From positions 1-9,729 of the forward strand of contig JAGXHC010000040.1 of NCBI GenBank assembly GCA_024636405.1: DNA of 9,729 bases, in the 5' to 3' direction. The notes beneath the pieces are model-generated. The model searched no databases and was not told the DNA's origin. It saw nothing but the letters and a program-made list of their open reading frames with translations. Source of the stretch: Sulfitobacter sp. (GTDB lineage: Bacteria; Pseudomonadota; Alphaproteobacteria; Rhodobacterales; Rhodobacteraceae). A program made the translations under genes and the position numbers. Within the stretch, counting starts at the first letter, position 1, and the number at the start of each line of letters is the position of its first letter. Shown piece after piece: positions 1 through 6,506 of the stretch.

Positions 1-127
1 GGGCCGAGGCCGGTCCAACGCTGAACGGCACCAGCACCGTCACGATCAGAAAAAATGCAAGGCCAAGGCCAAACCCGCCGCCCGCGCGAAACGCCAAGGT
101 CAAATCGCGCCGCAGCAGGGCAATCAC
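1..127 (-). CDS. ccmB: CcmB, heme exporter ABC permease (N-terminal part only)
   Basis: This is the start of a gene that continues beyond the left edge; 42 codons are visible. Translation from GTG at 125-127 gives [18 protein letters not shown] (initiator as Met), then a first hydrophobic segment around residues 19-37 ([18 protein letters not shown]). A basic LLRRDL amphipathic start followed by a Gly-rich turn is typical of CcmB N termini. CcmB is the inner-membrane permease that works with the CcmA ATPase and CcmC in System I cytochrome c maturation. The complex drives release of holo-CcmE so heme can be passed to apocytochromes in the periplasm. The GTG overlaps the ccmA TGA as GTGA (124-127), and a GAGG Shine-Dalgarno (complement of 135-138) lies 7 nt upstream inside ccmA, which supports this start. 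The identity is strengthened by ccmA next door. The remaining ccm genes (ccmC, ccmD, ccmG) would be expected further left but are not visible. Confidence 0.88.
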   Translation of the reverse strand, partial: MIALLRRDLTLAFRAGGGFGLGLAFFLIVTVLVPFSVGPASA

Positions 128-744
128 AAAAATGCCTCGTCGCTGGCGCCGCTCCGGGCCGCAAGATCCGCGCGAAAGGCGGAAACATCCCGCACCTCGG
201 CCTCAAACCCCAATGCGACATGCGTGGCAATCAGCGCCGATCCCCCCTGCCCCAGATGCCCGCGCACGGCAGACGCAAAAAGGCCGACGGAATCAGCGTC
301 CAGCGACACCGTGGGTTCATCCAGCATCCAGATCGGCCGCCCGGTTACCAGCAAACGCGCCAGCCCAAGGCGGCGTTTCTGCCCCGCCGACAATGTGCCT
401 GCCAGACGGTCGCGCAGCGCGGCCAGCGCATAGGCCCCAAGGGCCGCGTCAATGCCGCCGCGATGACCAAAAACGTGCCCCCAAAAGCTCAGGTTCTCTG
501 CCACGCTCAGCATGGATTTCAGACCGTCGGCGTGGCTGGCAAAGGCGATGCTGTCCACGCCACCGTCGATCTGTCCGGCAATCGGTTTCTGCACCCCGGC
601 CAATGTGCGCAGCAGCGTCGTCTTGCCCGCGCCATTGGCCCCGCGCAGGATCAGCGCCGCGCCGGGTGCCAACACAAACGACACCCCGCTCAGCACCGGC
701 ACGCCACCGCGTGCAACGGCCAGATCAGTCACTTTCAAGGTCAT
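124..744 (-). CDS. ccmA: CcmA, ATPase subunit of the cytochrome c maturation heme ABC exporter
   Basis: A 206-residue single-domain ABC ATPase, the usual length for CcmA. Visible motifs are Walker A GANGAGKT (35-42), signature LSAGQKRR (118-125), Walker B IWMLDEP (138-144) and the switch His in ATH (175). The run [18 protein letters not shown] and the early [12 protein letters not shown] are characteristic of CcmA rather than of generic importers. It would hydrolyse ATP on the cytoplasmic face with CcmB/CcmC, releasing heme-loaded CcmE for cytochrome c assembly. I chose ATG at 742-744 because the protein then begins [14 protein letters not shown], as in family members. There is no good Shine-Dalgarno, and an in-frame GTG at 760-762 overlaps the upstream stop as GTGA, giving a 6-residue longer alternative. 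It lies 14 nt after the Mth938-like gene and overlaps ccmB by 4 nt, so coupled expression is likely. Confidence 0.95.
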   Translation of the reverse strand: MTLKVTDLAVARGGVPVLSGVSFVLAPGAALILRGANGAGKTTLLRTLAGVQKPIAGQIDGGVDSIAFASHADGLKSMLSVAENLSFWGHVFGHRGGIDAALGAYALAALRDRLAGTLSAGQKRRLGLARLLVTGRPIWMLDEPTVSLDADSVGLFASAVRGHLGQGGSALIATHVALGFEAEVRDVSAFRADLAARSGASDEAFL

Positions 745-758
745 ATTGTGGGTGTAGG

Positions 759-1112
759 TCACACCGGGATCATCGCAAGGGCAACGCGACGGCCTTCGCT
801 TAGCAAAATGTTGTAGGTCCGGCAGGCGGCAGGGGATGCCATGCATTCCACGCCAAGCCGCGCCTCTTCCAGCGTGGCGCGCAGATCTTCGGGGATATGT
901 CCAATGTCCGCGCCGGTGCCGATGAACAGCACATCCACCTGCCCCGCCAGTGCCAAAAGTGCGGCCGCATCGTCATAGCCGCCCCACGTTTTCGTGCCGG
1001 TCGGTCCCGTGATCACCGCCCCGCGCAGCACCTGCCCGCCAATCCGAAAAAAACCGGGGCCATAACCATCGATAGGCTTGGCATCGGTGAACACGATTTC
1101 GTTCATGCGCAT
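759..1112 (-). CDS. Mth938/NDUFAF3-like domain protein (DUF498/DUF598 family)
   Basis: A 117-residue single-domain soluble protein. The C-terminal half carries the family pattern: DVLFIGTG (60-67), an acidic helix, then [15 protein letters not shown] (87-101) and [15 protein letters not shown] (103-117). These match the conserved G-T-G, 'vE.M.t.aA.rTYN' and 'EgRrVaaAl' signature of the Mth938 fold. The mitochondrial relative NDUFAF3 (C3orf60) is a complex I assembly factor; the bacterial function is not established. Start: ATG at 1110-1112 has a strong GGAAAGGA Shine-Dalgarno at 7 nt, whereas a second ATG two codons later has worse spacing. A longer reading starting at 1160 would overlap the upstream permease and is disfavoured. 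It sits between the TSUP permease (4-nt gap) and ccmA (14-nt gap), so it is an internal gene of the sec-ccm operon. No catalytic residues can be named. Confidence 0.88.
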   Translation of the reverse strand: MRMNEIVFTDAKPIDGYGPGFFRIGGQVLRGAVITGPTGTKTWGGYDDAAALLALAGQVDVLFIGTGADIGHIPEDLRATLEEARLGVECMASPAACRTYNILLSEGRRVALAMIPV

Positions 1113-1116
1113 AGTG

Positions 1117-1902
1117 TCATCCTTTCCACAGTGGCAACCCAACGATAGCCGAAGCCGCAATCACGATATAGGCCACGTTGCGAAAAACCCGTTCGGCGCC
1201 GGGATCAAACAGCCGCGCCCCGATGATATTGGCAATCACATTTGGAATACCCAGCAACAGCCCCAGAATCACAACCGTCCAGATCACCTGCCCGCTGATC
1301 CACAGCACGGCAAACAGCAGCACATCGATTGCCAGCAAATACAGCAGGAAATTCGCGCGGATCACTGCAATAGGTCGCGTGCTGGCCATATAAAGCATAA
1401 TCACCGGCGGTCCCGCGATCCCCGACACGCCGATCATAAAACCGCCCAACGCGCCTGTCGCCACGGTCACGCCGCGCGTCAATGCACCGTGGTAGCGCCA
1501 GCCGGTCATCAGCAGCGCCAGCAACGCCAGCACCACGCAGGACACGATCCACCCGAATGCCACGGGCGAGATAAGCGACAAACACCACAGCCCAAGCGGC
1601 ATTGCCACCAGCACGCCAATCATCAGCAGGCCCACGTCGCGCGGCGCGCCCTTGCGCCACGCATCAGGCAGATTGGGCAGCGGCCCCAGCAATTCTGCGG
1701 CTGTCATGAAAAGGATCGCCTGCACCGGGGACAGCACGCTGCTGGCCACGGGCATGATAATCATTGCAGACCCAAACCCGGCAAAGCCACGCACCAGCCC
1801 CGCCACGCAGACCCCAGCACCCAGCCAGATCAGTTCATGCAGATCGACGGTGTTGCCCAAGTCGGCCCGAAGGCCGATCCACAGGCCAAGACCGTCAGGC
1901 AT
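1117..1902 (-). CDS. TauE/SafE (TSUP) family membrane permease
   Basis: A 261-residue, very hydrophobic protein with about eight predicted membrane segments. It has the two related Gly-rich repeats of the TSUP (sulfite exporter TauE/SafE) family: GLVRGFAGFGSAMI at 35-48 and GGFMIGVSGIAGPPVIMLY at 153-171. Family members move sulfite, sulfoacetate, thiosulfate or other sulfur-containing or organic anions, and the substrate here cannot be read from sequence. ATG at 1900-1902 overlaps the secF stop by 8 nt (ATGCCTGA), implying translation by terminating secF ribosomes; no Shine-Dalgarno is visible. The first ~20 residues (GLGLWIGLRADLGNTVD region) look unlike a transport domain. An alternative TTG at 1858-1860 (residue 15) would bring the N terminus closer to the typical 'start-then-first-helix' layout. 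Lying inside the sec-ccm operon it may be a genuine partner or only a positional passenger. Confidence 0.85.
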   Translation of the reverse strand: MPDGLGLWIGLRADLGNTVDLHELIWLGAGVCVAGLVRGFAGFGSAMIIMPVASSVLSPVQAILFMTAAELLGPLPNLPDAWRKGAPRDVGLLMIGVLVAMPLGLWCLSLISPVAFGWIVSCVVLALLALLMTGWRYHGALTRGVTVATGALGGFMIGVSGIAGPPVIMLYMASTRPIAVIRANFLLYLLAIDVLLFAVLWISGQVIWTVVILGLLLGIPNVIANIIGARLFDPGAERVFRNVAYIVIAASAIVGLPLWKG

Positions 1903-2866
1903 CTATGTTGCTGAACTGTGTCCCTGCGGCAGTCGGGTCAGGCTTTGACCAGTCGCGCTTTACACCCAGAAACAACACAATGTTCTTGGCCACAAAGACG
2001 GACGAATATGTGCCCACGACAACGCCCCAGGTGATGGCAAAGACAAACCCGCGGATCACGTCACCACCCAGCACCAGCAGCGCGATCAGCGCCAGCAGCG
2101 TTGTGCCGGAGGTCATGACCGTGCGGCTCAGGGTTTCGTTGACGCTGATGTTCATCACCACGCGCAGCGGGCGCACCTTGTACTTGCGCAAATTCTCCCG
2201 CAGGCGGTCGAAGATCACCACAGTATCGTTGATCGAATAGCCGATGATCGTCAGGATTGCGGCAATGACCGGCAGATCAAAGCGGATCTGAAGGGCGGAA
2301 AAGATGCCGACGGTCAGGATCACGTCATGGAAAAGGGCAGCAACCGCGCCGACGGAAAACTGCCATTCGAACCTGAGCCAGATATAGATCAGAATTGCCG
2401 CCAGCGAACCAAGCACTGCCATAAGTGCTGTCTGGATCAATTCACCGGAAACCTTGGGACCTACGGATTCGACGGACGTGAATTTTATGTCAGGCGTTAC
2501 AGACTGCAACGCACCCTCAATTCGGGAAATGGTCTCAGGGCTCGCGGCTTCTTCGCCATCCTGCGCCTGGATGCGGATCATGGCGACGTTCTTGTCCGCA
2601 CCGAAACCCGGATCAAAGACTTCGGAGATAGACACATCCCCCAATTCCAGCGGGTCAAGCGCCGCGCGGTAGGCCGCAACGTCGATCACCTGCGCGCTTT
2701 CGGTGCGCAATGTTGTGCCGCCGCGAAAGTCGATGCCAAAGTTCAGACCTACGACTGCCCAGATCACGATCGACAAAACAACCGCAATGCAGGACGCGCC
2801 AAAGGTCAGTGGGGCGTGTTTGAAGAAATCGAAATTCGTATCGTCGGGAACCAGTTTCAGGCGCAT
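1895..2866 (-). CDS. secF: SecF, protein translocase accessory subunit
   Basis: A 323-residue RND-superfamily membrane protein, about the length of E. coli SecF. In order: cytoplasmic N terminus, first membrane helix (about 23-40), the FGIDFRGG motif (43-50) opening the periplasmic P1 domain, ESVGPKVSGEL (133-143) leading into the second helix, then five clustered helices. TM4 carries GYSINDTVVIFDR (209-221), whose Asp214 corresponds by motif position to the proton-relay Asp of SecF. SRTVMTSGTTLLAL follows, with Arg248 likely the paired conserved Arg. With SecD it uses the proton motive force to complete secretory protein translocation on the periplasmic side. It starts 1 nt after the secD stop with a GAGG Shine-Dalgarno 6 nt upstream inside secD, so secDF is translationally coupled. 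The C-terminal tail (about 301-323) is hydrophilic and cytosolic. Confidence 0.97.
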   Translation of the reverse strand: MRLKLVPDDTNFDFFKHAPLTFGASCIAVVLSIVIWAVVGLNFGIDFRGGTTLRTESAQVIDVAAYRAALDPLELGDVSISEVFDPGFGADKNVAMIRIQAQDGEEAASPETISRIEGALQSVTPDIKFTSVESVGPKVSGELIQTALMAVLGSLAAILIYIWLRFEWQFSVGAVAALFHDVILTVGIFSALQIRFDLPVIAAILTIIGYSINDTVVIFDRLRENLRKYKVRPLRVVMNISVNETLSRTVMTSGTTLLALIALLVLGGDVIRGFVFAITWGVVVGTYSSVFVAKNIVLFLGVKRDWSKPDPTAAGTQFSNIDA

Positions 2867-2867
2867 G

Positions 2868-4517
2868 TCAGACCTCTATTGTCTTGGGACGGCGGCGTTC
2901 GAACCAGATGACGACCATCAGGCGGGTGACGAAGTATGCAGTGAAAACGGATGTCAAAATTCCCAATCCCAAGGTCACGGCGAAGCCGCGCACCGGACCC
3001 GAGCCTGCCACAAACAAGATCACGGCGATGATGAAGGTGGTGATATTGGCGTCCAGAATGGCGCTTAACGCGCGTTCATAGCCCAGCGAAATCGCGCGCG
3101 ACGGCCCCTTGGCGGTTTTCAATTCTTCGCGAATACGCTCGAAGATCAGCACATTGGCGTCCACCGCCATACCGACGGTCAAAACGATGCCCGCGATACC
3201 CGGCAGGGTCAGCGTGGCCCCGATCAGGCTTAGCAAGCCAAAGATAAGCCCGACGTTGATGATCAGGGCGATATTGGCGAACAGCCCGAACAGCCCGTAA
3301 GACGCCCACATGAAGAACAGCACGGCGCCAAAGGCGACCATGGTTGCGGTCTTGCCCGCGTCTATACTGTCCTGGCCCAGTTCAGGCCCGATGGTACGTT
3401 CCTCAACGAATACCAGCCCCGCAGGCAGCGCGCCTGCACGCAACAAGATGGCAAGGTTGGTGGATTCCTCCAGCGTGAAACGGCCCGTAATAACGCCCGA
3501 TCCACCGGCAATATGGCTTTGAATGGTGGGGGCGCTGATCACTTCATTGTCCAGCACGATCGCAAAAGGCGCACCAATATTCTGGGCGGTGTAATTGCCG
3601 AACTTACGTGCACCGGTGGTGTCGAAACGGAACGAAACCGCAGGGCTGCCATTGGCATCATAGCTTGGTTGCGCATCCACCAGTTCTTCGCCGGTGACGA
3701 CCGGGGCTGCCTCGATCACATAAAACGCGTCTGGCTGTTCCGCGTCCGGCAACAACAGATTGCCGATACCGGGGTTGGCAGAACCGTTGGACCCGCGGCT
3801 GACCACAGGGTTGAAAGTCAACTGCGCCGTAGTTCCTATGATCGCTTTCAACTCAGAGGCCGAACCGATACCCGGCACCTGGATCAGGATGCGGTCGTCG
3901 CCCTGACGTTGAATGGTGGGTTCGCGGGTCCCTACCTCGTCAATGCGGCGGCGAATAATCTCCAGCGATTGCTGCATTGTTCGCTCATCGGTGGCCTGCT
4001 TTTCGGCTTCTGACAGGGTCACGGTGATCAAACCGTCGTTTCCAGCAACCTCGATGTCGTTGGCCCCTGCCCCGGTCAGTGTGGTAACGGGGCGCGCAAG
4101 GCCGCGCACGATGTCAAGCGCCTCGGCCATCTTTGACGGATCGTTCAGCCGAACGCGCAACTCGCCTGCTGGGGCTTCCTGGCGGCGCACCGGCGTCAGG
4201 GCGCGCAGGGCGTCGCGCACCTCTGGCCAACTTGCCTCCATGCGGTTGGCATAGACATCCGCAACATTGACCTCTGCCAGCAGATGCGCACCGCCGCGCA
4301 GGTCCAGCCCCAGATTGATCAACCCCGAAGGCATCCACTCCGGCCAAAGTGCGGCCTGCGCGTCCAGCTCAGGGGTGCGGCCTGCGACCTCGATTGCGGT
4401 TATGGCATCATTGTGCTGTTCTACAGGGTTGTAAAACAGGTTGGGCAAGGCGAGCCAGAGCCCGACAGCACAGGTCAGGGTGATAAGCACCCGTTTCCAC
4501 ATATCAATCTGAAGCAT
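2868..4517 (-). CDS. secD: SecD, protein translocase accessory subunit
   Basis: A 549-residue SecD, somewhat shorter than the E. coli protein, which I take as normal for alphaproteobacteria. One N-terminal helix (about 8-24) is followed by GLDLRGGAHLL (70-80), the signature that opens the large periplasmic region. The P1 part contains RRRIDEVGTREP (189-200) and a head subdomain (about 240-345). From GPELGQDSIDAG (378-389) come the five C-terminal helices. The fourth carries GMAVDANVLIFERIREEL (449-466), with Asp453 in the place of the proton-conducting TM4 Asp. SecD binds the emerging chain in the periplasm and, with SecF, couples proton flow to export. Start MLQIDMWKRVL is preceded by AAGG 7 nt upstream; an internal Met6 lacks any Shine-Dalgarno. 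It follows yajC by 36 nt and precedes secF by 1 nt. Confidence 0.97.
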   Translation of the reverse strand: MLQIDMWKRVLITLTCAVGLWLALPNLFYNPVEQHNDAITAIEVAGRTPELDAQAALWPEWMPSGLINLGLDLRGGAHLLAEVNVADVYANRMEASWPEVRDALRALTPVRRQEAPAGELRVRLNDPSKMAEALDIVRGLARPVTTLTGAGANDIEVAGNDGLITVTLSEAEKQATDERTMQQSLEIIRRRIDEVGTREPTIQRQGDDRILIQVPGIGSASELKAIIGTTAQLTFNPVVSRGSNGSANPGIGNLLLPDAEQPDAFYVIEAAPVVTGEELVDAQPSYDANGSPAVSFRFDTTGARKFGNYTAQNIGAPFAIVLDNEVISAPTIQSHIAGGSGVITGRFTLEESTNLAILLRAGALPAGLVFVEERTIGPELGQDSIDAGKTATMVAFGAVLFFMWASYGLFGLFANIALIINVGLIFGLLSLIGATLTLPGIAGIVLTVGMAVDANVLIFERIREELKTAKGPSRAISLGYERALSAILDANITTFIIAVILFVAGSGPVRGFAVTLGLGILTSVFTAYFVTRLMVVIWFERRRPKTIEV

Positions 4518-4553
4518 GGTTCCGCCTTCGCTGTCGCGGTCAGAGGGGTAGGA

Positions 4554-4832
4554 TTACTTGGCCGGTTCGGTCTTGGACACGACCGTGGCAATGGTCGATT
4601 GCACGACGCGCACCTTGACTCCGTCCGCGATCTCGACTTCGACTTCGCCGTCTTCCTTGACCTTCACGACCTTGCCGATGATGCCGCCCTGGGTGACCAC
4701 CTGATCGCCGCGACGCAGAGCCTTGACCATCGCCTGATGCTCTTTCACTTTCTTCTGTTGTGGACGGATCAACAGAAAATACATGATCCCGAAGATCAGA
4801 ATGAGCGGCACGAATTGCTGGATGCCTTGCAT
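4554..4832 (-). CDS. yajC: YajC, Sec translocon accessory subunit
   Basis: A 92-residue protein with a single membrane helix (about residues 7-22, FVPLILIFGIMYFLLI), followed directly by the family hallmark RPQQKKVKEH (23-32) and GDQVVTQGGIIGKV (42-55), then a small basic/acidic beta-rich cytosolic domain. YajC associates with SecDF and YidC in the inner membrane holotranslocon. ATG at 4830-4832 was chosen because it has AAAGGA at 7 nt and gives the canonical MQGIQQF start. The upstream in-frame Met (29 codons earlier) would add a basic leader crossing the predicted promoter. It is the first gene of the minus-strand operon, and the next gene secD follows after 36 nt. Confidence 0.95.
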   Translation of the reverse strand: MQGIQQFVPLILIFGIMYFLLIRPQQKKVKEHQAMVKALRRGDQVVTQGGIIGKVVKVKEDGEVEVEIADGVKVRVVQSTIATVVSKTEPAK

Positions 4833-4839
4833 GGAATGG

Positions 4840-4845
4840 TCCTTT
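4840..4845 (-). promoter_or_regulatory. yajC ribosome binding site
   Basis: AAAGGA on the minus strand lies 7 nt from ATG at 4832. It decides for the 92-residue YajC over a 121-residue reading that starts at 4919 inside the predicted promoter. Confidence 0.75.
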
Positions 4846-4890
4846 TGACTGGGTCGCAAAGCGGCGGACGCCTTGCGCGAATTTGGGCGG

Positions 4891-4919
4891 AACCTATGCG
4901 CGGTGTGCGTGCTTTGCAA
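4891..4919 (-). promoter_or_regulatory. Candidate sigma-70 promoter for the yajC-secDF-ccm operon
   Basis: Reading the minus strand, TTGCAA (complement of 4914-4919) and TAGGTT (complement of 4891-4896) are separated by exactly 17 nt. This fits a housekeeping -35/-10 pair of alphaproteobacterial type. Initiation would fall near 4884, leaving a roughly 50-nt leader before the yajC ATG at 4832. It is the best match found by eye in the 229-bp divergent yajC/serS gap; no transcript start is known, so this is inference. Confidence 0.5.
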
Positions 4920-5061
4920 GGCGAGAAGGCCCTGTTATCGAAGCCCCGCGACGCTTTGTCAGCACAGATCGCCATCATTGCTTTACCAAGCCTACCCCAG
5001 CGTGCCGGTTTGAGGCATAACGCGCCCCAGAGCCGACTCACCTGATCCAAGGACCGACCCC

Positions 5062-6354
5062 ATGCACGACATCCGCGCCATCCGTGAAAATCCCGCCGCA
5101 TTTGACGCCGCCCTCGCCCGGCGCAAAGATGCTGCGGTGTCGGCGCAGGTGCTGGCGCTGGACGAGGCCCGGCGCGGGCGCATCGGGGCCGCCGAGGCGG
5201 CGCAGGCCGAACAGAACAAGGCCAGCAAGGCCGTGGGCGCGGCCAAGGCCAAGGGGGATGACGCGGAGTTTGAGCGACTGCGCGCCCTGGTCAGTGACAA
5301 AAAGACCGAAGTTGCGGCGATGCAGGCCGAGGCCAAGGATCTGGACGCGCAACTGACCGATATGCTGGCGCGCATCCCCAACCTGCCTGCCGACGACGTA
5401 CCGGACGGCGCGGACGAGAACGACAATATTGAGGTCAACCGCTGGGGCGACGCGCCCGCATTCGATTTCGCGGCAAAAGAGCATTACCAGATCGCAGGCG
5501 TCGCCGCCTCAATGGATTTCGAAACCGCGGCCAAAATCTCGGGTGCGCGGTTTGTGATGCTCAAGGGCGCTGTGGCACGCATCCACCGCGCCCTGGCGCA
5601 ATTCATGCTGAATACCCACGTCGATCATAACGGACTGACCGAGGTCAACACCCCGGTGCTGGTCAAGGACGAGGCGATGTACGGCACCGACAAGCTGCCC
5701 AAATTCGGTGAAGACAGCTACCGGACCACCAATGGATGGTGGCTGGTGCCGACATCCGAAGTACCGCTGACCTACTCGGTGGCGGGTGATACGCTGGACG
5801 CGGACACACTGCCGATCCGTTTGACGGCGCACACGCTTTGCTTCCGCTCCGAAGCGGGCAGCGCCGGACGCGACACATCGGGCATGTTGCGCCAGCACCA
5901 GTTCGAAAAGGTGGAGATGGTGTCGATCACCCTGCCAGAGGACAGCGATACCGAGCAAAAGCGGATGCTGCGCTGTGCAGAGGATATACTTGAGCGGCTG
6001 GGTATCCCGTTTCGTACTGTGATCCTGTGCACCGGAGATATGGGATTTGGCGCGCGCCGCACCTTTGATATCGAAGCCTGGCTGCCGGGGCAGAACGCCT
6101 TTCGCGAGATTTCATCCGTCTCTACCACGGGTGATTTTCAGGCCCGCCGCATGAACGCGCGCTACAAGCCCCAAGGCGGCGGCAAGCCGCAATTCGTGCA
6201 CACACTGAACGGGTCGGGATTGGCCGTGGGTCGTTGCCTCATCGCGGTGCTGGAAAACGGTCAGCAGGCCGATGGGTCAGTCGCGTTGCCGAAGGTGCTG
6301 GCACCCTATCTGGGCGGCAAGACCACGCTGTCGGCACAAGGCGCGTTGGTCTGA
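5062..6354 (+). CDS. serS: Seryl-tRNA synthetase
   Basis: A complete 430-residue bacterial-type class II SerRS. Residues 1 to about 105 form the charged, Ala-rich helical arm that grips the long variable arm of tRNA-Ser. The catalytic domain follows: PTSEVPLT (230-237), whose TSE loop binds serine; motif 2 beginning [17 protein letters not shown] (261-277) with the QHQFEKVEM continuation; the [16 protein letters not shown] region (339-354); and motif 3 [17 protein letters not shown] (382-398). It charges tRNA-Ser with serine, also the first step toward selenocysteine where that pathway exists. Start ATG at 5062 has AAGGA at 8 nt and gives [11 protein letters not shown], matching usual N termini. 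It is divergent from yajC; downstream lies a hairpin at 6374-6405. Nothing odd is visible in the active site. Confidence 0.98.
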   Translation: MHDIRAIRENPAAFDAALARRKDAAVSAQVLALDEARRGRIGAAEAAQAEQNKASKAVGAAKAKGDDAEFERLRALVSDKKTEVAAMQAEAKDLDAQLTDMLARIPNLPADDVPDGADENDNIEVNRWGDAPAFDFAAKEHYQIAGVAASMDFETAAKISGARFVMLKGAVARIHRALAQFMLNTHVDHNGLTEVNTPVLVKDEAMYGTDKLPKFGEDSYRTTNGWWLVPTSEVPLTYSVAGDTLDADTLPIRLTAHTLCFRSEAGSAGRDTSGMLRQHQFEKVEMVSITLPEDSDTEQKRMLRCAEDILERLGIPFRTVILCTGDMGFGARRTFDIEAWLPGQNAFREISSVSTTGDFQARRMNARYKPQGGGKPQFVHTLNGSGLAVGRCLIAVLENGQQADGSVALPKVLAPYLGGKTTLSAQGALV

Positions 6355-6373
6355 GGCGTTGCGCGCTGGGTCG

Positions 6374-6405
6374 CGCTGTTCCATCTGCCGTCGCAGAACA
6401 CAGCG
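6374..6405 (+). terminator. Two-stage hairpin after serS, possible terminator
   Basis: About 20 nt past the serS stop, CGCTGT (6374-6379) pairs with ACAGCG (6400-6405). Inside an asymmetric internal loop (4 and 2 nt), TCTGC (6384-6388) pairs with GCAGA (6393-6397) around a CGTC loop, for 11 base pairs in all. There is no U-tract after it, so it is not a canonical intrinsic terminator. It could instead protect the serS 3' end, or act as an operator for the next gene, whose candidate promoter begins 12 nt downstream. Confidence 0.4.
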
Positions 6406-6417
6406 ATGGACGCTACA

Positions 6418-6445
6418 TTGCAAATCCTGTGTTGGGCGCTAGAAT
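6418..6445 (+). promoter_or_regulatory. Candidate sigma-70 promoter for the TspO-like gene
   Basis: TTGCAA (6418-6423) and TAGAAT (6440-6445) are separated by 16 nt, the same -35 hexamer as the yajC promoter. Initiation near 6452 would leave a roughly 55-nt leader before ATG at 6507. A small CTAG-AATC-CTAG inverted repeat (6439-6450) overlaps the -10 element. Predicted by eye only. Confidence 0.5.
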
Positions 6446-6506
6446 CCTAGTCGCCACTGGGCCAAGAACACCCGTATAAGGCGAAAAGACAATTTGAGAG
6501 GCTGCA

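Larger units (their letters stand above)
4833..5061. other. Divergent intergenic region between yajC and serS
   Basis: These 229 bases separate two outward-pointing housekeeping genes. The yajC side contains a plausible promoter (4891-4919). On the serS side I could not find a convincing -35/-10 pair: TTGTCA at 4956-4961 has no acceptable -10 at 16-18 nt. The only clear serS element is the Shine-Dalgarno AAGGA (5049-5053), 8 nt before ATG at 5062. No coding potential, tRNA or riboswitch-like structure was recognised; reading frames crossing this stretch are extensions of the flanking genes' shadow frames. Confidence 0.6.

Noticed and set aside
55..816. A 253-residue plus-strand open frame opposite ccmA
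   Set aside because: Antisense shadow of ccmA in GC-rich DNA. Its composition is Arg/Gln/Pro/Ala-rich with no domain pattern, while the minus frame has all ABC ATPase motifs.
1078..1914. A 278-residue plus-strand open frame opposite the TSUP permease
   Set aside because: Extremely His/Gln/Pro-rich translation, the expected complement of a hydrophobic membrane protein's codons; no recognisable fold.
4956..4984. TTGTCA as a -35 element for serS
   Set aside because: No acceptable -10 hexamer at 16-18 nt spacing; the serS promoter is left uncalled.
4284..5045. A plus-strand open frame spanning the secD start, yajC and the divergent gap
   Set aside because: It runs antisense through two certain genes and across the predicted yajC promoter, with no Shine-Dalgarno or domain signature.
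6361..6376. GCGCG/CGCGC stem right after serS as a terminator
   Set aside because: Only 5 bp, no T-run, and it competes with the longer 6374-6405 hairpin.
6370..6450. A PpsR-type TGT-N12-ACA site upstream of the TspO-like gene
   Set aside because: TGT and ACA half-sites exist but their spacing is not 12 nt.
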